DNA from: Actinomycetota bacterium
GTDB taxonomy: Bacteria; Actinomycetota; Actinomycetes; Actinomycetales; Microbacteriaceae
Direction of reading: 5' to 3'
NCBI GenBank assembly: GCA_947449765.1
Contig: CANFSP010000005.1
Coordinates: 62,001-126,000 of the forward strand
DNA: 64,000 nucleotides
The number at the start of each line of letters is the position of its first letter. Position 1 is the first letter of the stretch. Shown piece by piece: positions 48,193-58,782 of the stretch. The position numbers were made by a program, and so were the translations under genes. The notes beneath the pieces were generated by a model. The model was given only the letters and a program-made list of their open reading frames with translations. It had not been told where the DNA came from and searched no databases.

Positions 48193-48560
48193 AGGCTCAA
48201 TCCACCCTCTCGTGCTCCATCGGCGATCGCTGCGACACGACCGGCGTACTTGTTTCCGCCACGGTCGAACACGACCTCGGTGATTCCCGCCTTCTTGGCA
48301 CGCTCGGCGATGAGAGCGCCGACCTTGTGTGCCTTGTCGGCCTTTGCGCCCTTGTCGGCGCGCAGCTCTGCCTCGAGAGTCGACGCCGAGACAAGGGTGT
48401 GACCCTGTGAATCGTCGACGAGCTGCACGAAGACGTGACGCGCTGAACGGGTGACGACGAGACGCGGACGAGCGCTCGTGCCTTCAATCTTCTTGCGAAG
48501 TCGTGCGTGCCTACGATCGCGGGCTGCGGACTTGCTCTTTCCTCGGGTTCCGAGTGCCAT
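48189..48560 (-). CDS. rplR: 50S ribosomal protein L18
   Basis: The 123-residue L18 binds 5S rRNA. Conserved segments are [32 protein letters not shown] and [12 protein letters not shown]. It is placed between rplF and rpsE in the usual order. Confidence 0.97.
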   Translation of the reverse strand: MALGTRGKSKSAARDRRHARLRKKIEGTSARPRLVVTRSARHVFVQLVDDSQGHTLVSASTLEAELRADKGAKADKAHKVGALIAERAKKAGITEVVFDRGGNKYAGRVAAIADGAREGGLSL

Positions 48561-48562
48561 GG

Positions 48563-49099
48563 CTACTTACCAGCCTTTCCGGCCTTGCGGCGAACAACTT
48601 CGCCGGCGTAGCGCACACCTTTACCCTTGTAGGGCTCTGGCTTGCGCAGTTTACGAATGTTTGCAGCAACTTCACCAACGGCTTGCTTGTCAATGCCGCT
48701 CACGGTGAGCTTGTTGTTGCCTTCAACGGTGAAGGTGATTCCGGCCGGAGGAGCAACGGTAATCGGGTGTGAGTAACCGAGTGCGAACACCACGGACGAA
48801 CCCTCTGCGGCAACACGGTAACCCGTCCCGACAACTTCAAGACCTTTGGAGTAACCCTGGGTTACACCGGTGATCTGGTTGCTGATGAGAGTGCGAGTGA
48901 GACCGTGCAACGAGCGCGAGTTGCGTTCGTCATCGGGTCGCGTGACGAGAACCTGGTTCTCTTCAATGGCGACCGTGATCGGTGCGGCGACAACGAGTGA
49001 CAGTTCACCCTTGGGGCCAGTGACGGTTACTTTCTGACCGTCGATGACGACAGTTACGCCGCCAGGAATATCAATGGGGAGTCGACCAATACGTGACAT
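48563..49099 (-). CDS. rplF: 50S ribosomal protein L6
   Basis: The 178-residue L6 shows [12 protein letters not shown] at the start, VTGPKGEL, and the C-terminal [14 protein letters not shown]. It lies near the factor-binding site of the 50S. The start follows the rpsH stop by six bases. Confidence 0.98.
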   Translation of the reverse strand: MSRIGRLPIDIPGGVTVVIDGQKVTVTGPKGELSLVVAAPITVAIEENQVLVTRPDDERNSRSLHGLTRTLISNQITGVTQGYSKGLEVVGTGYRVAAEGSSVVFALGYSHPITVAPPAGITFTVEGNNKLTVSGIDKQAVGEVAANIRKLRKPEPYKGKGVRYAGEVVRRKAGKAGK

Positions 49100-49105
49100 G
49101 TTCTG

Positions 49106-49504
49106 CTACCACACGTAGGCGAGTACTTCTCCGCCCACGCCCTTCTTCTCGGCCTGACGGTCGGTGAGAAGACCGCTGGAGGTGGACAGAATGGCAACGC
49201 CGAGACCACCAAGCACCTTGGGGATTTCGTTCGACTTTGCGTAGACACGAAGTCCCGGCTTGGAAACACGCTTGATACCGGCAATGGACGGTTCGCGGTT
49301 TGGGCCGAACTTGAGCGTCAGCGTGAGGGTTTTTCCGACCCGAGCGTCTGCGACCTCGAAACCGGCGATGTATCCCTCTGCCTTGAGGATTTCAGCAAGT
49401 CCTGATTTGAGCTTGCTGTGCGGCATCGACACGCTTTCGTGGTGCGCCGAGTTCGCGTTGCGCAGTCTGGTCAGCATATCTGCGACCGGATCTGTCATCG
49501 TCAT
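49106..49504 (-). CDS. rpsH: 30S ribosomal protein S8
   Basis: The 132-residue S8 has [16 protein letters not shown] at the start and [12 protein letters not shown] near the end, where it binds 16S rRNA. AAGGA lies shortly before the ATG. In E. coli, S8 also represses translation of the spc operon by binding a hairpin at the rplE start; here a hairpin precedes rpsH itself. Confidence 0.97.
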   Translation of the reverse strand: MTMTDPVADMLTRLRNANSAHHESVSMPHSKLKSGLAEILKAEGYIAGFEVADARVGKTLTLTLKFGPNREPSIAGIKRVSKPGLRVYAKSNEIPKVLGGLGVAILSTSSGLLTDRQAEKKGVGGEVLAYVW

Positions 49505-49520
49505 ATTTTTTTCCTTTGTT

Positions 49521-49563
49521 CACCAGGTTTCGACAGCCGTTACACGAGTGTCGACCTGTGGTG
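49521..49563 (-). promoter_or_regulatory. Hairpin between rplE and rpsH
   Basis: On the minus strand CAGGT-CGACA pairs with TGTCG-AA-ACCTG, a ten-pair stem with a two-base bulge, with CCACCA/TGGTG pairing possible further out. It ends just before the rpsH ribosome binding site. It may be an mRNA signal such as a ribosomal-protein binding site or a processing point; it lacks a T-run suited to termination. Confidence 0.5.
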
Positions 49564-49604
49564 GTTCCTGATGGCAGCGAGCCAACAGAATTCTGTGTGG
49601 AGAA

Positions 49605-50189
49605 CTAGCTAGCAGCTTCGTTCGACTTGAACGGGAAGCCGAGCGCACGCAAGAGCGCGCGTCCTTCTTCGTCGTTGCGGGCGGTGGTGACAACCGTGAT
49701 GTCCATACCGCGCGGGCGGTCGATCTTGTCTTGGTTGATTTCGTGGAACATCGTCTGCTCGGTCAGACCGAACGTGTAGTTGCCGTTTCCATCGAACTGA
49801 CGATCGGAGAGGCCGCGGAAGTCACGGATACGTGGCAGAGCAAGCGCCAGCAATCGGTCGAGGAATTCCCACATGCGGTCGCCACGAAGAGTGACGTGAG
49901 CACCAATGGGCTGTCCCTCACGCAACTTGAACTGCGCGATTGATTTACGAGCCTTGGTCACCATCGGCTTCTGGCCGGTGATGAGCGTGAGATCGGCGAT
50001 GGCACCCTCGATAACTTTGCTATCGCGGGCCGCTTCACCAACACCCATGTTGACCACAATCTTGGTCAGACCCGGGATTTGGTGCACGTTTGAAAGTCCG
50101 AGCTCTTTACCCAGGGCTGCCTGGAGTTCGGCACGGTACTTCAGCTTGAGGCGGGGCTGGATTTTGCCAGCCACTGCAGCGTTTGTCAT
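49605..50189 (-). CDS. rplE: 50S ribosomal protein L5
   Basis: The 194-residue L5 binds 5S rRNA and the P-site tRNA. Visible segments are [28 protein letters not shown] and the [13 protein letters not shown] near the C-terminus. Its ATG overlaps the rplX stop by one base. No rpsN follows it; the next gene is rpsH after 100 bases. Confidence 0.98.
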   Translation of the reverse strand: MTNAAVAGKIQPRLKLKYRAELQAALGKELGLSNVHQIPGLTKIVVNMGVGEAARDSKVIEGAIADLTLITGQKPMVTKARKSIAQFKLREGQPIGAHVTLRGDRMWEFLDRLLALALPRIRDFRGLSDRQFDGNGNYTFGLTEQTMFHEINQDKIDRPRGMDITVVTTARNDEEGRALLRALGFPFKSNEAAS

Positions 50190-50548
50190 TACAGGTCCTT
50201 ACCTGACTTCTTGGCGTAACGGACACGGGTCGTCTTGGTGACGCCGTTTTTCGTTACCTGTTCGGTGCGGAAACCAACGCGTGTCGGCTTCTTGGTGGTG
50301 GGGTCAACGATGGCAACGTTCGACACGTGGATCGGCGACTCTACGGTCTCGATGCCGCCTGTCTTGGTTCCGCGGTCGGACTGACCGACGCGAACGTGCT
50401 TGGTCACGTAGTTGATGCCCTCGACGATGACACGGTTCTGGTCAACGAGAACCTCGATGACCTTGCCCTGCTTGCCGCGGTCTCCACCACGAGCCTGCGA
50501 GCGACCGCTGATGACCTGAACGAGGTCACCCTTTTTGATGTTCGCCAT
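50189..50548 (-). CDS. rplX: 50S ribosomal protein L24
   Basis: The 119-residue L24 has the KOW motif in [12 protein letters not shown] with [11 protein letters not shown], and [19 protein letters not shown]. It starts 50S assembly near the 5' end of 23S rRNA. It lies two bases after rplN. Confidence 0.97.
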   Translation of the reverse strand: MANIKKGDLVQVISGRSQARGGDRGKQGKVIEVLVDQNRVIVEGINYVTKHVRVGQSDRGTKTGGIETVESPIHVSNVAIVDPTTKKPTRVGFRTEQVTKNGVTKTTRVRYAKKSGKDL

Positions 50549-50550
50549 GA

Positions 50551-50919
50551 TTAGATAACCTCCGGTGCGAGGGACACGATCTTCATGAACTTCTTGTCGC
50601 GAAGTTCACGGCCAACCGGTCCGAAGATGCGCGTACCACGGGGGTCGCCATCGTTTTTGAGGATGACGGCCGCATTTTCATCAAACTTGATGTACGAGCC
50701 GTCAGGACGACGGGTGTTCTTCTTGACGCGCACGACGACGGCCTTGACGACATCACCCTTCTTGACGTTTCCGCCCGGGATGGCGTCCTTGACCGTGGCG
50801 ACGATCACGTCACCGAGACCGGCGTAGCGACGACCGGAACCACCGAGAACACGAATCGTCAGCAGCTCCTTGGCGCCGGTGTTGTCGGCGACCTTGAGGC
50901 GGGATTCTTGCTGTAGCAC
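50551..50919 (-). CDS. rplN: 50S ribosomal protein L14
   Basis: The 122-residue L14 starts [18 protein letters not shown] and ends IVSLAPEVI, of exactly the usual length. It forms part of the subunit interface. The small gap to rpsQ (34 bases) marks the classic S10-spc boundary, but I see no terminator there. Confidence 0.98.
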   Translation of the reverse strand: MLQQESRLKVADNTGAKELLTIRVLGGSGRRYAGLGDVIVATVKDAIPGGNVKKGDVVKAVVVRVKKNTRRPDGSYIKFDENAAVILKNDGDPRGTRIFGPVGRELRDKKFMKIVSLAPEVI

Positions 50920-50953
50920 TTGAGTACTCCTTTACGAAAGCAAGCGAAAACGC

Positions 50954-51250
50954 TTACTTTGCCTTCTCGACGATTTCGACCAGGCGCCAGCGCTTCGTAG
51001 CGCTCAACGGACGGGTCTCCGAAATGAGAACGAGGTCGCCAATGCCCGCGGTGTTGAGCTCGTCGTGAGCCTTCACCTTGGAGCTGCGACGGATGACCTT
51101 GCCGTAAAGCGGGTGCTTCACGCGGTCTTCAACCTCGACGACGATGGTCTTGTCCATCTTGTCGCTGACGACGTATCCACGACGTACCTTGCGGTAACCG
51201 CGAACGACTGCCTCAGCCGCATCGGCTTTCTTTGCTTGTGCGGTAGCCAT
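50954..51250 (-). CDS. rpsQ: 30S ribosomal protein S17
   Basis: The 98-residue S17 has [25 protein letters not shown], with YGK as the conserved turn, and [20 protein letters not shown]. It overlaps rpmC by one base. The short extra N-terminus is rich in Ala. Confidence 0.97.
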   Translation of the reverse strand: MATAQAKKADAAEAVVRGYRKVRRGYVVSDKMDKTIVVEVEDRVKHPLYGKVIRRSSKVKAHDELNTAGIGDLVLISETRPLSATKRWRLVEIVEKAK

Positions 51251-51570
51251 TAGTTGGTCTCCTCAGCGGTAGTCTCGGACGCCGTCGCCTCAGGGGCGGC
51301 CGCGGCCTTGGTCTTCTTTTCAGCGGCCTTGGGGGCAGCTGCAACGGGCGTAGCGCGGATACCGAGCTCGCGTTCGCGAATCACGGTGTAGATGCGCGCA
51401 ATGTCGCGCTTGACGGCACGAATTCGACCATGGCTGTCGAGCTGACCCGTAGCGGACTGGAAGCGCAGGTTGAACAGCTCTTCCTTGGCCTTACGGAGTT
51501 CGTCAACGAGACGGTCCGAATCGATGGTGTCGAGGTTGGAAGGAGTGAGCTCCTTGGATCCGATCGCCAT
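51250..51570 (-). CDS. rpmC: 50S ribosomal protein L29 with Ala-rich C-terminal tail
   Basis: The L29 core (about residues 1-70, with [16 protein letters not shown]) is followed by about 35 residues rich in Ala, Lys, Glu and Thr. E. coli L29 has 63 residues, so the total of 106 is long. L29 lies at the tunnel exit, where the tail could reach chaperones or the translocon; this is inference. It overlaps rplP by one base. Confidence 0.95.
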   Translation of the reverse strand: MAIGSKELTPSNLDTIDSDRLVDELRKAKEELFNLRFQSATGQLDSHGRIRAVKRDIARIYTVIRERELGIRATPVAAAPKAAEKKTKAAAAPEATASETTAEETN

Positions 51571-51989
51571 TATGCGTCACCTTCTTCGCGCTTGATGATG
51601 CGTGCCTTGAGGGGCAGCTTGTGGATGGCACGGGTAAGTGCTTCACGAGCAATGGTCTCGTTGACACCGCTGAGCTCGAAGAGCACGCGACCCGGCTTGA
51701 CGTTGGCTACCCACCACTCGACGGAACCCTTACCGGAACCCATGCGGGTTTCGGCAGGCTTCTTGGTTAGCGGACGGTCGGGGTAGATGTTGATCCACAC
51801 CTTTCCACCACGCTTGATGTGACGGGTCATGGCGATACGAGCGGACTCGATCTGACGGTTGGTGACGTACGCAGGCGTCAGAGCCTGGATACCGAATTCA
51901 CCGAACGACACCTTGGTGCCACCGGTTGCCGCACCAGCACGACCGGGGTGGTGCTGCTTGCGGTGCTTTACACGACGTGGAATCAACAT
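51570..51989 (-). CDS. rplP: 50S ribosomal protein L16
   Basis: The 139-residue L16 has [17 protein letters not shown], the [25 protein letters not shown] region with its ITNRQI-type motif, and [12 protein letters not shown]. It contacts the A-site tRNA elbow. Two bases separate it from rpsC. Confidence 0.98.
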   Translation of the reverse strand: MLIPRRVKHRKQHHPGRAGAATGGTKVSFGEFGIQALTPAYVTNRQIESARIAMTRHIKRGGKVWINIYPDRPLTKKPAETRMGSGKGSVEWWVANVKPGRVLFELSGVNETIAREALTRAIHKLPLKARIIKREEGDA

Positions 51990-51991
51990 GG

Positions 51992-52753
51992 TTAGCCCTC
52001 AGCTCCTGCGGTGACCGGAGCTGCCTCGGTAGCCCTAGGGGCACGAGGACCACGACGGTCGTTACGGTCATTACGAACGGGCTTCATGTTGGCCTGTTCG
52101 CGTGCGAGTTCTTTATTGGTGATCTCGCCTTTGTAAATCCACACCTTCACACCAATGCGACCGAAGGTGGTCTTGGCTTCGTAGAAGCCGTAGTCGATGT
52201 TCGCGCGAAGCGTGTGCAGTGGCACGCGTCCCTCGCGGTAGAACTCCGAGCGGCTCATTTCAGCGCCGCCGAGACGACCCGAAACCTGAATACGAACACC
52301 CTTGGCGCCGGCGCGCTGGGCTCCTTGCAGACCTTTACGCATCGCGCGGCGGAACGCCACACGAGCGGAAAGCTGCTCAGCGATACCCTGTGCAACCAGC
52401 TGCGCCTCGTTTTCGGGGTTCTTGACCTCGAGAATGTTGAGCTGAATCTGCTTGCCGGTGAGCTTTTCAAGGTCAGCACGGATGAGTTCTGCCTCAGCAC
52501 CACGGCGACCGATCACGATGCCCGGGCGGGCGGTGTGAATGTCGACGCGGACGCGGTCGCGGGTGCGCTCGATTTCGATGCGCGCAACGCCCGCACGGTC
52601 GAGACGCTCAGCGAGCATCTTGCGGATACGTACGTCTTCGGCGACGAAGTCAGCGTAGCGCTGACCCTTCTTCGTGCTGTCTGAGAACCAACGCGACACG
52701 TGGTCGGTGGTGATACCCAGGCGGAAACCGTACGGGTTTACTTTCTGGCCCAT
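51992..52753 (-). CDS. rpsC: 30S ribosomal protein S3
   Basis: The 253-residue S3 has the KH domain with [10 protein letters not shown] and the C-terminal [20 protein letters not shown] region with GRLGGAEM. It ends in a variable tail of about 30 residues rich in Arg and Ala. It helps to form the mRNA entry tunnel. It overlaps rplV by one base. Confidence 0.98.
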   Translation of the reverse strand: MGQKVNPYGFRLGITTDHVSRWFSDSTKKGQRYADFVAEDVRIRKMLAERLDRAGVARIEIERTRDRVRVDIHTARPGIVIGRRGAEAELIRADLEKLTGKQIQLNILEVKNPENEAQLVAQGIAEQLSARVAFRRAMRKGLQGAQRAGAKGVRIQVSGRLGGAEMSRSEFYREGRVPLHTLRANIDYGFYEAKTTFGRIGVKVWIYKGEITNKELAREQANMKPVRNDRNDRRGPRAPRATEAAPVTAGAEG

Positions 52754-53145
52754 TACTTGGCCTCCTTCTTCGAAGCCTTGGCAGCCTGAACGACGTCAGG
52801 GGTGGCCAGAACAACTGTGATGTGGCTGGTGCGCTTGAGGATCTTGAATGCACGACCCTGAGCACGCGGCTGGAAACGCTTGAGGGTGGTTCCCTCATCG
52901 ACGAACGCCTGAGCAATGTAGAGGTCCTGTTCGTCGAGGAACTGGTTCTCTTTGTCTGCCTTGACGCGTGCGTTTGCCATTGCCGAAGCAACGAGCTTGT
53001 AGATCGGCTCGCTGGCACCCTGCGGAGCGAACTTCAGGATGGCGAGAGCCTCCTGAGCCTGCTTTCCGCGGATCATGTCCACGACACGACGGGCCTTCTG
53101 GGGGGTCACGCGGATTCCGCGCAGGCGAGCTACTGACTCAACCAT
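52753..53145 (-). CDS. rplV: 50S ribosomal protein L22
   Basis: The 130-residue L22 shows [17 protein letters not shown] and [18 protein letters not shown], whose hairpin lines the peptide exit tunnel. The usual macrolide-contact loop is intact in length. A short Lys/Ala tail follows the core. Confidence 0.97.
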   Translation of the reverse strand: MVESVARLRGIRVTPQKARRVVDMIRGKQAQEALAILKFAPQGASEPIYKLVASAMANARVKADKENQFLDEQDLYIAQAFVDEGTTLKRFQPRAQGRAFKILKRTSHITVVLATPDVVQAAKASKKEAK

Positions 53146-53172
53146 TTCTTTCCTCCTTCACGTCGACCGCGA

Positions 53173-53454
53173 TTAGCGGCGACGACCCTTCTTGTCGTCC
53201 TTCACGTGTCCACGGAAGGTGCGGGTCGGTGCAAATTCACCGAGCTTGTGTCCGACCATGGTTTCGGTCACAAACACGGGGATGTGCTTGCGTCCGTCGT
53301 GCACGGCGATGGTGTGTCCCAGCATGGCGGGGATGATCATCGACCGGCGTGACCAGGTCTTGATGACGTTTTTGGTGTTGGCCTCGTTCTGCGTAACCAC
53401 CTTGCGAAGCAGGTGCTCGTCGACGAAGGGGCCTTTCTTAAGACTGCGTGGCAT
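53173..53454 (-). CDS. rpsS: 30S ribosomal protein S19
   Basis: The 93-residue S19 starts [15 protein letters not shown] and contains [23 protein letters not shown], with the invariant RRSMI. It sits in the 30S head with S13. Order rplB - rpsS - rplV is standard. Confidence 0.98.
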   Translation of the reverse strand: MPRSLKKGPFVDEHLLRKVVTQNEANTKNVIKTWSRRSMIIPAMLGHTIAVHDGRKHIPVFVTETMVGHKLGEFAPTRTFRGHVKDDKKGRRR

Positions 53455-53466
53455 CTTCTCTTACTC

Positions 53467-54306
53467 CTACTTGCGCTTCTTGCCGGCGGTGCGGCGACGA
53501 ACGATGAGCTTGTCGCTTTCCTTGTTTGGGTGACGTGTGCGGCCCTCTTTCTGACCCCACGGGCTGACCGGGTGACGACCACCCGAGGTCTTACCCTCAC
53601 CACCACCGTGTGGGTGGTCGACTGGGTTCATCGCAACACCACGCACGGTTGGGCGAACGCCCTTCCAACGCAGACGGCCTGCTTTACCCCAGTTGATGTT
53701 CGACTGCTCGGCGTTGCCGACCTCGCCAATAGTGGCGCGGCAGCGAGCATCCACGTTGCGGATTTCACCCGAGGGCAGACGAAGCTGCGCGTAGGGGCCG
53801 TCTTTAGCCACGAGTCGAACCGAAGCTCCTGCCGAGCGAGCCATCTTGGCTCCCCCACCGGGCTTGAGTTCAATAGCGTGGATCACGGTACCGGTTGGGA
53901 TGTTGCGCAAGGGCAGGTTGTTTCCGGGCTTGATGTCAGCACCGGGACCCGACTCGACGATGTCGCCCTGGCTGAGCTTGTTCGGGGCCAAGATGTAGCG
54001 CTTGGTTCCGTCAGCGAAGTGCAGCAGTGCGATGCGCGCGGTACGGTTCGGGTCGTACTCGATGTGAGCGACCTTGGCGTCGATACCGTCTTTGTCGTTG
54101 CGACGGAAGTCAATCACGCGGTACTGGCGCTTGTGTCCACCACCGATGTGACGCGTCGTGATGCGACCCTGGTTGTTACGACCGCCGGTTTTCGACAGCG
54201 GGCGAAGCAACGACTTCTCGGGGGTCGAACGCGTGATTTCTGCAAAGTCAGAAACCGACGAGCCACGACGACCTGGCGTTGTGGGCTTGTATTTACGAAT
54301 AGCCAT
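53467..54306 (-). CDS. rplB: 50S ribosomal protein L2
   Basis: The 279-residue L2 is close to the peptidyl transferase centre. It shows [25 protein letters not shown] and the C-terminal [15 protein letters not shown] that contains the conserved histidine. Length matches the family. Confidence 0.98.
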   Translation of the reverse strand: MAIRKYKPTTPGRRGSSVSDFAEITRSTPEKSLLRPLSKTGGRNNQGRITTRHIGGGHKRQYRVIDFRRNDKDGIDAKVAHIEYDPNRTARIALLHFADGTKRYILAPNKLSQGDIVESGPGADIKPGNNLPLRNIPTGTVIHAIELKPGGGAKMARSAGASVRLVAKDGPYAQLRLPSGEIRNVDARCRATIGEVGNAEQSNINWGKAGRLRWKGVRPTVRGVAMNPVDHPHGGGEGKTSGGRHPVSPWGQKEGRTRHPNKESDKLIVRRRTAGKKRK

Positions 54307-54332
54307 GATGTTCTCCTGTTTACCCGTCTCGC

Positions 54333-54632
54333 CTAGCCGACCGACGTAAAGATGTCGATGGTGCCGGACTTGAGAGTGACGATGGCGCGCTTGGTGTCCT
54401 TGCGACGCCCCAAACCGAAGCGGGTGCGCTGCACCTTGCCCTTACGGTTTGCCGTGTTGATGGATGCCACCTCGACACCAAAAATCTTCTCGATGGCGAG
54501 CTTGATCTCGGTCTTGTTGGAGCGCGGGTCAACGAGGAAGGTGTATTTGCCTTCGTCGATGAGGCCGTAGCTCTTTTCAGAGACGACAGGCGCGAGGATG
54601 ATGTCGCGCGGGTCTTTGTTGATCTCGGTCAT
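54333..54632 (-). CDS. rplW: 50S ribosomal protein L23
   Basis: The 99-residue L23 has [15 protein letters not shown] and [14 protein letters not shown]. It lies at the tunnel exit and docks trigger factor and the signal recognition particle. It starts two bases after rplD. Confidence 0.97.
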   Translation of the reverse strand: MTEINKDPRDIILAPVVSEKSYGLIDEGKYTFLVDPRSNKTEIKLAIEKIFGVEVASINTANRKGKVQRTRFGLGRRKDTKRAIVTLKSGTIDIFTSVG

Positions 54633-54634
54633 GG

Positions 54635-55285
54635 TTATGCCTCAACTTTCTGGGCAGACTTGCTGTCCACGAATGCAGCGAGTGCCTCACTGGTGAAGAC
54701 CACGTTGTCGCTGACGAGCACGTCGTACGCGTTCAGCTGATCGGCGTGGAGCACGTGAACCGAGGCGATGTTACGAACCGACTGAACCGAGGCGGACTCG
54801 TTGCGACCTGCGACGACAAGCATGTGCTTGTTGTCGCCGATAGCGGCGAGCAGGTTGCTGGCGACCTTGGTTGACGGCGTCTCACCCGCAAAAGCAGTGA
54901 CCACGTGCACGCGACCGGCGCGAGCGCGGTCGGAGAGTGCGCCGAGGAGTGCTGCGGCGATCATCTTCTTGGGGGTGCGCTGCGCGTAGGAACGGGGCAC
55001 GGGACCGTGCACGATTCCACCACCGGTCATTTGAGGAGCACGGATCGAACCCTGACGGGCGCGACCGGTACCCTTCTGCTTGAACGGCTTGCGTCCGGCA
55101 CCGGACACCTCACCACGCGTCTTGGTCTTGTGCGTGCCCTGACGAGCAGCGGCAAGCTGAGCCACGACGACCTGGTGGATGAGCGGAACGTTGACGTCTA
55201 CGTCGAACAGGTTGGCGGGAAGTTCGGCCGAACCGGTCTTCTTGCCGTTGAGGTCGAGTACGTCGACCGTGGTTGCGTTAGCCAT
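54635..55285 (-). CDS. rplD: 50S ribosomal protein L4
   Basis: The 216-residue L4 has the long loop with [17 protein letters not shown] that reaches into the exit tunnel. In E. coli L4 represses the S10 operon through the leader; no E. coli-like leader could be recognised here. It follows rplC by three bases. Confidence 0.97.
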   Translation of the reverse strand: MANATTVDVLDLNGKKTGSAELPANLFDVDVNVPLIHQVVVAQLAAARQGTHKTKTRGEVSGAGRKPFKQKGTGRARQGSIRAPQMTGGGIVHGPVPRSYAQRTPKKMIAAALLGALSDRARAGRVHVVTAFAGETPSTKVASNLLAAIGDNKHMLVVAGRNESASVQSVRNIASVHVLHADQLNAYDVLVSDNVVFTSEALAAFVDSKSAQKVEA

Positions 55286-55288
55286 GGA

Positions 55289-55942
55289 CTACGCCCCCTT
55301 CACTGCGTTGCGAACGAATACGAGGCGGCCGCGAGCTCCGGGAACAGCACCCTTGACGAGGAGCAGACCCTTCTCGGCGTCAACCGCGTGAACCTTGAGG
55401 TTCAGCACGGTGACACGGTCGCCACCCATGCGACCGGCCATACGCATTCCACGGAATACGCGACCGGGCGTCGACGACCCACCGATGGAGCCGGGCTTGC
55501 GGTGGTTACGGTGTGAACCGTGCGATGCCGAAACACCGGCGAAGTTGTGGCGCTTCATGACACCGGCGAAACCCTTACCCTTGCTGGTTCCGACAACGTC
55601 GACCTTCTCACCGGCAGCGAAAACGCCATCCACAGTGAGCTCTTGGCCGATTTGGTAGTTAGCGGCGTCTGCGGTGCGTACCTCGGTGAGGTGACGACGA
55701 GGAGTAACTCCAGCGGCGGCAAAGTGACCCGAAGCAGGCTTGTTCACCTTGCGGGGGTCGATGCCACCAGCAGCGATTTGCACGGCCGTGTAGCCGTCTT
55801 TCTCGGCGGTGCGCAACTGCGTCACAACATTCGGAGCAATTTCAATCACGGTAACGGGAACAAGCTTGTTGTTCTCGTCCCAGACCTGGGTCATACCGAG
55901 CTTGGTGCCCAGGAGACCTTTCACGTTTTTTTCAATAGCCAC
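55289..55942 (-). CDS. rplC: 50S ribosomal protein L3
   Basis: The 217-residue L3 has [29 protein letters not shown] and [15 protein letters not shown], with the glutamine-containing turn replaced by the usual actinobacterial sequence. It is needed for peptidyl transferase centre assembly. Confidence 0.98.
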   Translation of the reverse strand: MAIEKNVKGLLGTKLGMTQVWDENNKLVPVTVIEIAPNVVTQLRTAEKDGYTAVQIAAGGIDPRKVNKPASGHFAAAGVTPRRHLTEVRTADAANYQIGQELTVDGVFAAGEKVDVVGTSKGKGFAGVMKRHNFAGVSASHGSHRNHRKPGSIGGSSTPGRVFRGMRMAGRMGGDRVTVLNLKVHAVDAEKGLLLVKGAVPGARGRLVFVRNAVKGA

Positions 55943-55950
55943 GACGTCTC

Positions 55951-56259
55951 CTAGAGCTTGATCTCAATGTTGACGTCAGCCGGAAGGTCGAGGCGCATCA
56001 GCGAGTCGACAGCCTTAGGTGTCGGGTCGATGATGTCAATCAGACGCTTGTGCGTGCGCATCTCGAAGTGCTCACGGCTGTCTTTGTATTTGTGTGGCGA
56101 ACGGATGACACACACCACGTTCTTTTCCGTCGGAAGCGGCACCGGACCGACCACACTGGCACCCGCGCGGGTAACCGTGTCGACAATCTTGCGTGCCGAA
56201 GTGTCGATGACTTCGTGGTCATACGACTTAAGCCGAATGCGGATTTTTTGTCCCGCCAT
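55951..56259 (-). CDS. rpsJ: 30S ribosomal protein S10
   Basis: The 102-residue S10 starts [19 protein letters not shown] and has [24 protein letters not shown] with the NusB/NusG-contact loop. It opens the S10 operon. The 513-base gap upstream should contain the promoter of the whole superoperon. Confidence 0.98.
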   Translation of the reverse strand: MAGQKIRIRLKSYDHEVIDTSARKIVDTVTRAGASVVGPVPLPTEKNVVCVIRSPHKYKDSREHFEMRTHKRLIDIIDPTPKAVDSLMRLDLPADVNIEIKL

Positions 56260-56772
56260 ATTCTGACTCTCTCTCTTCGTTAGTGCGTCTTACGGCTTCC
56301 GACCGCATTGGACGCAAAGTGCTTTTCTGTTTGCACAGGCATTTTCTGTCGTTGTGACGACATGGATGCGCACCGCTGTTTATCTGTCAAATCCCTTCAG
56401 GCTCTCGCCTGCCCAAACCACACAGCGCGCATAAGCGTGCGTGCGATCTCGGCAAGCGTGACCTGCGGGGACCAATCGCACGAGGCTCTTCAGCCTCGCC
56501 GCACCCCTCGATGAGCGCACCAGCACGAAACGCGCGAAGCGCGTGCGTGACAACAAGCTCACCAAGGCTCTGCGATGAGCAATTGGTTGATGCTGTCTAC
56601 CCGCGGCCTAACATTCGCAACAGTGGCGGTGGTTATGCACGGAAGGGCAGTGATTCGCGTGCCTGCGCAGCGCGAAATTTACAACTTCCCTAGTCTGCCA
56701 CACGGTATTGACTTGATGCAACCCGGGCGTGTCGCGCATGACGTGGTTCGCGTGCGAAGGACCAGACCCGCG
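56260..56772. other. 513-base intergenic region upstream of rpsJ
   Basis: No convincing gene is present on either strand. On the minus strand a TTGACA hexamer lies at 56385-56390, about 125 bases before the rpsJ ATG, but the expected -10 position (56362-56367, ATCCAT) matches poorly. A stop-free plus-strand stretch at 56462-56578 ends in a basic peptide (RAKRVRDNKLTKALR) and lacks a start codon. I found no hairpin resembling the E. coli S10 leader. Confidence 0.5.
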
Positions 56773-58773
56773 CTACCAACCTGGAATTTTTGTGGACAGT
56801 GATTGGTCAATAACCGGTGCGAGCCACAGCGAACCCGCCCAGGAAATATGGTGCGCGTCTCGCCACAGCAGAACATTATTGACAATGACCGGACAGGCAT
56901 CTGGCGCGCAGAACCACGGGGCGGAATCGATAAATTTCACCCCGGCACGATGAGCCGCTCGGGACAAGTTAATTCTGGCGAGCCCCGCAACGGCATCTGC
57001 GCGACTGGTCAGGCAGGACGTGACATCGTTATGATGCGCTTCGAGGCACTGAGCGGGTCTCACGCTCATCCCAGGATTGTCACCGATGAAGATGACGGTG
57101 GGTGCGATGCCAGCCCACTGCGAGAGTCCGGATACGAGACCGGCTTCGGTGGGTATCTCGTCTGCGAAGCTACCGATGATGACCGCATCAGGATGGGCTG
57201 CCCGAGCGAGCTCACGCATCCGCTCTTGCCAGGGCGGACATGCGGGGTACCACCCAAACCGAGAACCCGGGTTTTGGGTCGTGGCACCTATCGAGCAACC
57301 CGCCTTCGTTCGGACCACGAGTTTCCAGTGGTGTGCCAGGGCGAGCTCGTTGAGGGCCGGAAACCACTGTGCCGCGTGTGAGTCACCCAGCAGCCACACG
57401 GTGTGTGTGCTCGATAAGTCTCCGTACTCACACGGCGGCATCGGAGCATCCTCGGCGGTTTGGCGACACCCGTTTCGATAGATCTCGGGCCACGTCGATT
57501 CATCATTGATGGTTCGCAGAGCCGGCACAAGATCATCGGGTACGCGCTGGATGAGGGCTCCCCGTTGAAGTTCGTTTGTGAGGTTTGCTGGGTCGAGCCG
57601 CGGGATTTTCCCCTCGGTGATGCCCCCACCGACCGGCAATACAATCGCCACCACGGCAAGACCCGCCACAACTGCGGTAAGGGTTCCGGCCAGAGCAAAC
57701 TTTCGGGCGGGTTTCCACTCCCGCTGTCGCAGGGGATTCTCGATGAACCGATAGGTCAACCAGGCAAGAAACGTCGCACCGACCATGAGGGCGAGACCCA
57801 TTCGCCAGGAAAGAGCTCGCCCGAGAAGAAGTGTGGCAAACACAAGAATCGGCCAGTGCCACAAATAGAGCGAATAAGACCATCGACCTAGTGCGAGACC
57901 GACGGGATTGCTGATCGCCCGGGTTAGGGGCGACGCCGAATTCGCCACGATGACAAGGGCGGTTGCGAGGACGGGTGCCACCGCCGCAATTCCCGGGAAC
58001 GGGACGCTTTCGTTCAGGAGTGCGGCCGACGCGAGGATTCCAGCAATTCCAGCCACGAACAGCACTGTTCTTAACCACTCGAACCGAGGAGTCAACTGAG
58101 GGAGCAGAAAGAGGAGACCGCCGACGCCAAGTTCCCACGCGCGGGTAGGTAGCAAAAAGAATGCGGCAGGTTGGTTGAGCGGCGTGAGCCAGATACTCAG
58201 CGCGAGCGAGGCGACGGTGAGTGTCACGAGAGCAATGACAAGGCGGCTACGAAACAGTCCAAGCGTTCGACGTGACAGGAGCAACACGAGGGCAATGAGC
58301 GCCGGCCACAACAGATAAAACTGTGTCTCAACCGCAAGTGACCACATGTGCAGGAACGGATTCGCGCGCTCGTCGCCAACAAAATACTGCGTCGCGTTAA
58401 ATGCGAATCGAAAATTCGAGATGTCACAGGCCGAAAAGAGACCATCCCAGCCGGTAGCGGCCCGATCAAGCGGGTTTACCCACAGAAGCGTGGCGAGAAG
58501 AGTCACGGCAAGGACGAGTGACGACGCCGGAATGAGACGCATAAACCGGCGACTGTAGAAGAGGGCAAAATTCACGCGTCTCGATTTTTCGGCCCCACGC
58601 ACGATAAGTCCCGTAATGAAAAATCCCGAAAGGACAAAAAAGACGTCAACACCAATAAACCCGCCGGGCACAAAGGGAATGCCCGCGTGAAACAAGACGA
58701 CACACACGACGGCTATCGCCCGAATACCCTGTAGATCCAGTCGAAAGTGACTGGTCGGAGGCTGAGTGGACAC
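56773..58773 (-). CDS. Acyltransferase 3 / SGNH hydrolase fusion (OafA-like O-acetyltransferase)
   Basis: This 666-residue protein has an N-terminal acyltransferase-3 domain with about ten helices up to residue 385 and the conserved H29 (FHAG). The C-terminal SGNH domain lies outside the membrane, with GDSHA at 463-467 as its nucleophile block and DAHH (D639, H642) near the end. Such fusions O-acetylate cell-surface glycans or peptidoglycan. The start is GTG. It is placed between tuf and rpsJ, an unusual site for a surface-modification gene, and follows the cytochrome-b-like gene by nine bases. Confidence 0.9.
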   Translation of the reverse strand: MSTQPPTSHFRLDLQGIRAIAVVCVVLFHAGIPFVPGGFIGVDVFFVLSGFFITGLIVRGAEKSRRVNFALFYSRRFMRLIPASSLVLAVTLLATLLWVNPLDRAATGWDGLFSACDISNFRFAFNATQYFVGDERANPFLHMWSLAVETQFYLLWPALIALVLLLSRRTLGLFRSRLVIALVTLTVASLALSIWLTPLNQPAAFFLLPTRAWELGVGGLLFLLPQLTPRFEWLRTVLFVAGIAGILASAALLNESVPFPGIAAVAPVLATALVIVANSASPLTRAISNPVGLALGRWSYSLYLWHWPILVFATLLLGRALSWRMGLALMVGATFLAWLTYRFIENPLRQREWKPARKFALAGTLTAVVAGLAVVAIVLPVGGGITEGKIPRLDPANLTNELQRGALIQRVPDDLVPALRTINDESTWPEIYRNGCRQTAEDAPMPPCEYGDLSSTHTVWLLGDSHAAQWFPALNELALAHHWKLVVRTKAGCSIGATTQNPGSRFGWYPACPPWQERMRELARAAHPDAVIIGSFADEIPTEAGLVSGLSQWAGIAPTVIFIGDNPGMSVRPAQCLEAHHNDVTSCLTSRADAVAGLARINLSRAAHRAGVKFIDSAPWFCAPDACPVIVNNVLLWRDAHHISWAGSLWLAPVIDQSLSTKIPGW

Positions 58774-58782
58774 GGTCGGAGG

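Noticed and set aside
56462-56578. Basic peptide ending RAKRVRDNKLTKALR on the plus strand
   Set aside because: No start codon, only 38 codons and no ribosome binding site; kept as a remark in the intergenic entry.
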